Below, piece by piece: positions 59,116 through 64,000 of a stretch of 64,000 bases of DNA. Both the position numbers and the translations under genes were made by a program. The notes under the pieces were generated by a model, which was given only the letters and a program-made list of their open reading frames with translations, made no database searches and had not been told where the DNA came from. The DNA is taken from NCBI RefSeq assembly GCF_900312745.1, contig NZ_OMPD01000006.1, forward strand, positions 216,053 through 280,052, read 5' to 3'. The stretch's first letter is position 1. Every line of letters starts with the position of its first letter. This stretch comes from Aquimarina sp. AU58 (GTDB lineage Bacteria; Bacteroidota; Bacteroidia; Flavobacteriales; Flavobacteriaceae).

Positions 59116-61248
59116 ATGAAAAAAACAATATTAGGGTTTTCGGCTTTATTAAGTGTAGCATTCACTTTTGCTCAAAATAATGTTATAGATGTCGATCAAA
59201 CAGGAATAGGAAATGAGACAGAAATTTCCCAAAAAGGAGTAAACAATACTTTAGCAATAGTTCAGGATGGTAATTATAATAGTGCAAGAGTAGAGCAGGG
59301 TATAGAAAATGAGATAATAGGTAATGGCATTATTCGTCAAATCCAGACAGGAGATCAAAATGATGCATATGTTATGCAGCAAGGAGATTTTAATGCCGTG
59401 TATCAAAATCAGTTAGGTACATTGAATACCGCAGAAGCGACCCAATATTCGGGTATTTTGGGAGGTAGAATCGAACAAACCCAGATCGGAAACAATAACA
59501 AAGCATTGGCATCCCAGAGAACAGATTTTTTCAATGAAATGAAAGTTCAGAATAGTATTGTACAATCACAGAATGGAGCCTTCAATATGGTATTGGCAAA
59601 TCAGTATGATGGGGGATATAATAAAATCACACAAAATCAACAAGGAGAATTTAATCAAACTACAGCAAATCAATACATAGAATTTGAAAGCCATAATAGA
59701 ATTGAACAGAGGCAATCTGGGAAAAATAATAAAGCAGTAGCAACTCAGTCTAAAGGATTTCAAAGTTATATTGTTCAAGATCAAAATGGTTTAGGAAATG
59801 TTGCGATTGCTGATCAAATGTCTTTGGAGTGGGGTTTTGAGGAAGCTTATGGATTTCATACAATCACTCAATTACAAATAGGAAATCATAATATAGCAAC
59901 TGCAATCCAGAAAGTAGCTAGTAATACTATTAAACAAAGTCAGATAGGAACGTTTAACCAAGCTACAGCAAATCAAAAATCAGGTTTTTGGTACAGAAAT
60001 ACTATTGAACAGATACAATATGGGGAAAACAATAGTACGGTAGCAAATCAGTTTATGGATTATGAGTTTGATCGAAGTAGTATTTTTCAAGAACAAAAAG
60101 GAGTGTTTAATTATGCTATGGCAGATCAATTTTTACCTTATGATCAAAATAGTATTGAGCAACGTCAATCTGGGGAGTATAATAGTGCAATAGCAACTCA
60201 AAAAGAGAGTTTTGGTCAAAATAGTATTGAGCAACGTCAATCCGGAGAGAATAATAATACAATAGCAACTCAAGAAGAAGGCTTTATTTCAAATAGCATC
60301 TTTCAAGAACAAAATGGATTAGGAAATACGTTGATTGCCAATCAACCATTTTCAAGCTCTAGCTTTGGAGATCGAATGATAAAACAATCTCAAAATGGTA
60401 ATTATAATACTGCGACTGCAATCCAAAATGGTATATATACCATTGAGCAAAGCCAAACAGGAGAATATAACCAGGCTTTTGCTTATCAGGTAAGCTCATT
60501 GCCTGTGGGTATAGGTCAACATCAGAAAGGAATAAGGAATATGGCAGAGGCTTTTACTAATGGAGCGTTTGTAGGAGGTGTAATCCCAGGCGGTATTTCT
60601 CAGAATCAGGTAGGAGAAAGTAATTATGTTTATGCAAATCTGGAGATTAGAGGTTATGTGAATCAGAGGCAAGAAGGTATAGGAAATGATGCATCTACTA
60701 CTATTTATAGTTTTAATACTAATGTAACCCAACGGCAGACAGGAAATTATAACAAGTCTACTGCTACCGTATATGGTGATTATGAATCCAACGTTGGGCA
60801 ATATCAAGAAGGGGCTTTTAATAAGGGTGAAGTGCTAATAGAAGGAAATGGTATTAAGAGCACCCAAACCCAGAAAGGAGAAGGAAATAGTGTCATAGCT
60901 ACTGCTAATAATTGGGGAGGTGCTCATGAAATGACGAGTATGCAAAATGGGTTTTTTAATACTGTTGAGCAAACTCTGGATGGCGGTCATCTTAATAGTG
61001 CTATTGCCACTCAAGATGGGGAACAAAATTTCTTATCCCAATTACAACAAGGAAAAGCGAATGGAGTAATTTCTGCTCAGGATGGATCATTTAATACTAC
61101 GTATGCTACTCAGATTGGAAATTATAATAGCCTTAATACAAAACAAATTGGTAGTGCTAATAGTTTAACAGCTTCTCAAGAAGGCAATTCGTTATCGGTA
61201 ACGATAATTCAAGAAGGAAATGGTAATAGTTCGGTTATTTCACAATGA
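59116..61248 (+). CDS. Giant curlin-repeat (functional amyloid) protein
   Basis: 710-aa secreted protein: signal peptide (ILGFSALLSVAFTFAQ) and then about 30 curlin-like repeats of roughly 22-26 residues with the pattern Q-x-G-x2-N-x-A-x-A-x-Q (for example IEQRQSGEYNSAIATQ, IEQRQSGENNNTIATQ, QNGLGNTLIANQ). E. coli CsgA has five such repeats in about 150 residues, so this is several times longer. Composition is Q/N/G/S-rich with almost no Cys or Pro. No type IX C-terminal domain is present, so export through a CsgG pore is expected; csgEFG genes are not in the window. Likely forms extracellular amyloid fibres in biofilm. Ends before a terminator. Confidence 0.88.
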   Translation: MKKTILGFSALLSVAFTFAQNNVIDVDQTGIGNETEISQKGVNNTLAIVQDGNYNSARVEQGIENEIIGNGIIRQIQTGDQNDAYVMQQGDFNAVYQNQLGTLNTAEATQYSGILGGRIEQTQIGNNNKALASQRTDFFNEMKVQNSIVQSQNGAFNMVLANQYDGGYNKITQNQQGEFNQTTANQYIEFESHNRIEQRQSGKNNKAVATQSKGFQSYIVQDQNGLGNVAIADQMSLEWGFEEAYGFHTITQLQIGNHNIATAIQKVASNTIKQSQIGTFNQATANQKSGFWYRNTIEQIQYGENNSTVANQFMDYEFDRSSIFQEQKGVFNYAMADQFLPYDQNSIEQRQSGEYNSAIATQKESFGQNSIEQRQSGENNNTIATQEEGFISNSIFQEQNGLGNTLIANQPFSSSSFGDRMIKQSQNGNYNTATAIQNGIYTIEQSQTGEYNQAFAYQVSSLPVGIGQHQKGIRNMAEAFTNGAFVGGVIPGGISQNQVGESNYVYANLEIRGYVNQRQEGIGNDASTTIYSFNTNVTQRQTGNYNKSTATVYGDYESNVGQYQEGAFNKGEVLIEGNGIKSTQTQKGEGNSVIATANNWGGAHEMTSMQNGFFNTVEQTLDGGHLNSAIATQDGEQNFLSQLQQGKANGVISAQDGSFNTTYATQIGNYNSLNTKQIGSANSLTASQEGNSLSVTIIQEGNGNSSVISQ

Positions 61249-61298
61249 TTTATTACAAATTAGATTCAGTTTATCAATAATTAATAGGTTAATAAAAC

Positions 61299-61330
61299 AA
61301 ACAAGCACCCTTACTATAGGGGGCTTGTTT
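61299..61330 (+). terminator. Intrinsic terminator of the curlin gene
   Basis: Stem AAACAAGCACCC / GGGGGCTTGTTT (61299-61330, one bulge) followed by ATATTTTCTT. Confidence 0.75.
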
Positions 61331-61512
61331 ATATTTTCTTCTTTGTCAAAATCAACAGTAATTATGTCTTAATCTTATGCTTTTTATGGTATAGATGTTA
61401 AAATAATGTGAAACAGATAACATAGTATGGTGTTTGGTTATAATAGTACAACTCTAAATGCTTCAATAGTTTTAATTTTCGTTATTAACTATAACACAAA
61501 ATCAATACGATT

Positions 61513-64000
61513 ATGAAAACTAAAATTATTATTTTAGCAGCTATGCTATTTACCTATGTTTCGTCTCTTCTGGCGCAGCAACCAGTAGATGCAAAAAGAT
61601 GTGAGGCAAGTAATGCCAATGCGTATATTTTTTCGGCAAATCCTAAAGCAAAAGCCGAATATGAAAACTTCAATACGTTTACCAAAAATTATGTTCAGAG
61701 TAAAGCTTTTTCGCAAAAAGCAGCAGAAACGTATACTATACCTGTAGTGGTTCATGTATATGGTACTACTCAACATGGGAAGACCGTTGATTATAATAAA
61801 ATAAAAGGAGCACTTGATGCTCTTAATAAAGATTTTAACGGACTTAATGATGATTATAATTCAATTGACCCCGTTTTTGACGGTCGTAAATCAACACTAA
61901 GTATACGATTTGCATTGGCTAAAATTGATCCTAACGGAGGTAGTACTAATGGAGTAATTATTCATCCTGTGGCTTCTGGAATGGGAAATTATAGTAGTCC
62001 TGTTGTTGCTTCAGATGGATGGGACAATTATAAATATATGAATGTGTATATCACAGGTGATTTGTATGGTGATGGAGTTTCGAACAATTCTGGGGTAGCA
62101 TGGTATCCGAATACAACAATGTCTGATGCAAATATTGCAAGAGTGGTATATAATGGTCGGTATCTGCATGGAAATACAGATAAGGAGTTTGCATCTATAT
62201 TTACTCATGAGTTTGGACATTGGCTTAACTTAATCCATACCCATGAAGATGGTTGTAGTGGTACAGATGAGGTAAGTGATACCCCTCAGGATTCGAATTC
62301 GACCGGTTCTAATGATTGTAGTGAAACTAGTGATTGCGGTACACAGATCAACTATGAAAACTATATGGGGTATAATGGAGCAGCAGGCTGTTATAAAATG
62401 TATACTCAAGGGCAGATAAATAGAATGCTGGCAGCATTAGAACACCCAACAAGAAAACCATTATGGCAACCAGCTAACCTGGTAGCTACAGGAGTAAATC
62501 TTACCGGTGCCTCACTAATAGCAAATAATAGTACTGTAGAAGAATCATTATCTAATAATGGAACCTTAGTAGATGATTCTTATGATATAGATATACAAGG
62601 AGGTACTTTTTCATTAAGTTCTGGAACATTAACACAAGGAACACATTTTACATCAAGCCTTCCTCAAGGATTTTCGGCTAGTATAACGGTAATAAACAAT
62701 AAGAAATTAAGGGTAAAATACAGTGGGACTACTAATAATCATGGATCTGCTGATAATGCTTCAGGTACAATCACTCTTAAAAATGCGATTATTTCAGGCG
62801 GAACAAGTACATTAAATTCTGATAAAGTAATATTTAACTTCTCATTTTATGATCCTTTTAAAGTAGTTTATGTAGATAATAGTGATCTTACAGTTGATGC
62901 CACTACGGTATGGAAACCATTTACAGATGCTAATATTCCATCCTTAGGCGGAGGAACAAATTACGGAGGGTTATTTTACAACGCTTCTGGGCATCCAAGT
63001 GGTCAGCCTGCATTACAATTCGAAACCTATAAAGCTGCAATGATTACTGTAGGAAGTACAAAAAGGGTTGCAAATTTACCAGCAGATACACCAATTAGTA
63101 CTACTAGTAATTGGGTAGATGGAGGAGCATATCCAGATTTACATGAGATTAGAACAAATTCATATACCAATTGGGATGGGCAAACTGGGTATGCAGGATT
63201 TAGATTTATTAAAAATGCTAAAGAATACCACGGTTGGCTTCGATTTCAGGTAAATGCTAGCGGAAACTCATATTCATTATTAGATTATGCATATAGTACA
63301 GAGCCTTATGGTACTATTAAGGCAGGAAGTAAAGAATTGGGACCAACTCCTACCTGTAATGATGGTATCCAGAATGGAGATGAAACGGGAGTAGATTGTG
63401 GTGGATCATGTGAGCCTTGTAGTACACCAATAACATACTGTGATTCTAACGGGAAAAGTGTATCAGACGAATATATCGGTAGAGTACAACTAGGAACAAT
63501 TGATAATACTTCTACAGGTTCTACCGGAGGATATGGAGATTATACTTCGGTATCTGCTACATTATCTAAAGGTACTTCTCATACGATTACCATTACCCCA
63601 ACCTGGTCAGGAACCGTATATTCTGAAGGATATAGCGTGTGGATAGATTATAACCAGGATGGAGATTTTGCTGATGCAGATGAGCAGGTATGGAGTAAAG
63701 CTGCTTCAAAAGATACATCAGTAAGTGGTAGTTTTACTATTCCATCTAGTGCCAAAAACGGGAATACCAGAATGAGAGTATCTATGAAATACAATGGTAT
63801 CCCAACGCCATGTGAATCTTTTGACTATGGAGAGGTAGAAGATTATACTATTACTATTGGAACCGGAGGGTCAGATCCAACCTGTACAGATGGTATTCAG
63901 AACGGAGACGAAACCGGAGTAGACTGTGGTGGATCGTGTACTCCTTGTGCTACTAATGACGGAGTTGTCTATGTAAATAATGAAGATATCACTGTAAGCT
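61513..64000 (+). CDS. Secreted M43-type zinc metalloprotease with GEVED domain (truncated by window end)
   Basis: Open from the ATG at 61513 to the window edge (829 codons, no stop). Signal peptide MKTKIIILAAMLFTYVSSLLAQ; propeptide-like region; M43 cytophagalysin catalytic domain (about 75-320) with HEFGHWLNLIH (232-242), the calcium/cysteine segment EDGCSGTDEVSDTPQD and the Met-turn ENYMGYNG. A beta-rich region follows (about 335-605), then a Cys-rich linker CNDGIQNGDETGVDCGG (from 615), a GEVED domain (about 635-785, CESFDYGEVEDYT) and a second copy of the Cys-rich linker from 791. A C-terminal sorting domain is expected beyond the window. Confidence 0.9.
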   Translation, partial: MKTKIIILAAMLFTYVSSLLAQQPVDAKRCEASNANAYIFSANPKAKAEYENFNTFTKNYVQSKAFSQKAAETYTIPVVVHVYGTTQHGKTVDYNKIKGALDALNKDFNGLNDDYNSIDPVFDGRKSTLSIRFALAKIDPNGGSTNGVIIHPVASGMGNYSSPVVASDGWDNYKYMNVYITGDLYGDGVSNNSGVAWYPNTTMSDANIARVVYNGRYLHGNTDKEFASIFTHEFGHWLNLIHTHEDGCSGTDEVSDTPQDSNSTGSNDCSETSDCGTQINYENYMGYNGAAGCYKMYTQGQINRMLAALEHPTRKPLWQPANLVATGVNLTGASLIANNSTVEESLSNNGTLVDDSYDIDIQGGTFSLSSGTLTQGTHFTSSLPQGFSASITVINNKKLRVKYSGTTNNHGSADNASGTITLKNAIISGGTSTLNSDKVIFNFSFYDPFKVVYVDNSDLTVDATTVWKPFTDANIPSLGGGTNYGGLFYNASGHPSGQPALQFETYKAAMITVGSTKRVANLPADTPISTTSNWVDGGAYPDLHEIRTNSYTNWDGQTGYAGFRFIKNAKEYHGWLRFQVNASGNSYSLLDYAYSTEPYGTIKAGSKELGPTPTCNDGIQNGDETGVDCGGSCEPCSTPITYCDSNGKSVSDEYIGRVQLGTIDNTSTGSTGGYGDYTSVSATLSKGTSHTITITPTWSGTVYSEGYSVWIDYNQDGDFADADEQVWSKAASKDTSVSGSFTIPSSAKNGNTRMRVSMKYNGIPTPCESFDYGEVEDYTITIGTGGSDPTCTDGIQNGDETGVDCGGSCTPCATNDGVVYVNNEDITVS

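Noticed and set aside
59116..61248. Regularly spaced repeated words that could suggest a CRISPR array
   Set aside because: The repeats are in one open reading frame, vary in sequence and spell curlin repeats; there are no identical direct repeats with unique spacers and no cas genes.

Overview
The window looks like a chromosomal segment of a marine member of the Flavobacteriaceae (Bacteroidota); the gene mix resembles Aquimarina and relatives, but the genus is a guess. The reasons are: AT-rich DNA, promoters that fit the Bacteroidota -7 element TAnnTTTG, two secreted multidomain metalloproteases (one with a gliding-motility/type IX secretion C-terminal domain), a FecI/FecR/STN-type TonB receptor set, SPII lipoproteins, and MoaCB and split-YeeE genes typical of the group. 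No CRISPR array, complete insertion sequence, phage module or rRNA operon is visible. There is one intact tRNA (Leu-UAG).

Layout. (1) 1-8613: a stress/low-oxygen gene block on the + strand: UspA, a baeRF-like protein, an ATP-cone/Mrr nuclease, a beta-CASP RNase, an Acg-type nitroreductase, Hsp20 between two paralogous helical proteins, two envelope proteins and D-lactate dehydrogenase. (2) 8602-11065 (-): a split YeeE/YedE sulfur transporter and a persulfide-dioxygenase/rhodanese protein. (3) 11496-18974 (-): a large periplasmic TPR-CHAT protease-like protein, then a Crp/Fnr regulator at the end of a UspA-Cls-patatin operon. (4) 19211-25518 (-): a nearly complete molybdenum cofactor pathway (moaA, moaCB, moaE, moeB-rhodanese, moaD, mobA, a ModE N-domain regulator, moeA). 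(5) 26117-32472: an unknown gene, a small lipoprotein, a TPR histidine kinase with its response regulator, an FKBP lipoprotein, and repeat-rich DNA with a cobalamin-riboswitch-like RNA. (6) 32473-35194 (+): a heme-type TonB receptor and an HmuY-like lipoprotein. (7) 35572-47108: a 1913-residue secreted metalloprotease, an ECF sigma/FecR/STN-TonB receptor operon and a lipoprotein metallopeptidase. (8) 47290-54911 (-): an iron operon (DUF6607, siderophore receptor, ankyrin protein, DUF2271, PepSY-flavodoxin reductase). (9) 55584-64000: tRNA-Leu and a tRNA relic, an Asp/Asn hydroxylase-like protein, an M20 dipeptidase, a giant curlin-repeat protein and a truncated M43 protease.

How the parts connect. 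Five promoters carry a Crp/Fnr-type palindrome whose centre lies exactly 33 bp from the -7 element. Three have the form TAAC-N4-GTTA (yeeE, the persulfide dioxygenase and the CHAT gene) and two the form TGAT-N4-ATCA (a helical-protein gene and hsp20). This ties the sulfur genes and the CHAT protein into one putative regulon, with the Crp/Fnr protein at 15270-15902 as the obvious candidate regulator. Two iron-uptake regions share a second conserved promoter, with TTATTTAGA/TCTAAATA repeats around a TATATTTG box. One copy points rightward into DNA with no annotated gene but with a perfect intrinsic terminator, so an unannotated iron-regulated transcript of about 280 nt is likely. All functional statements rest on reading the sequence and on recall of protein families; no search was run.
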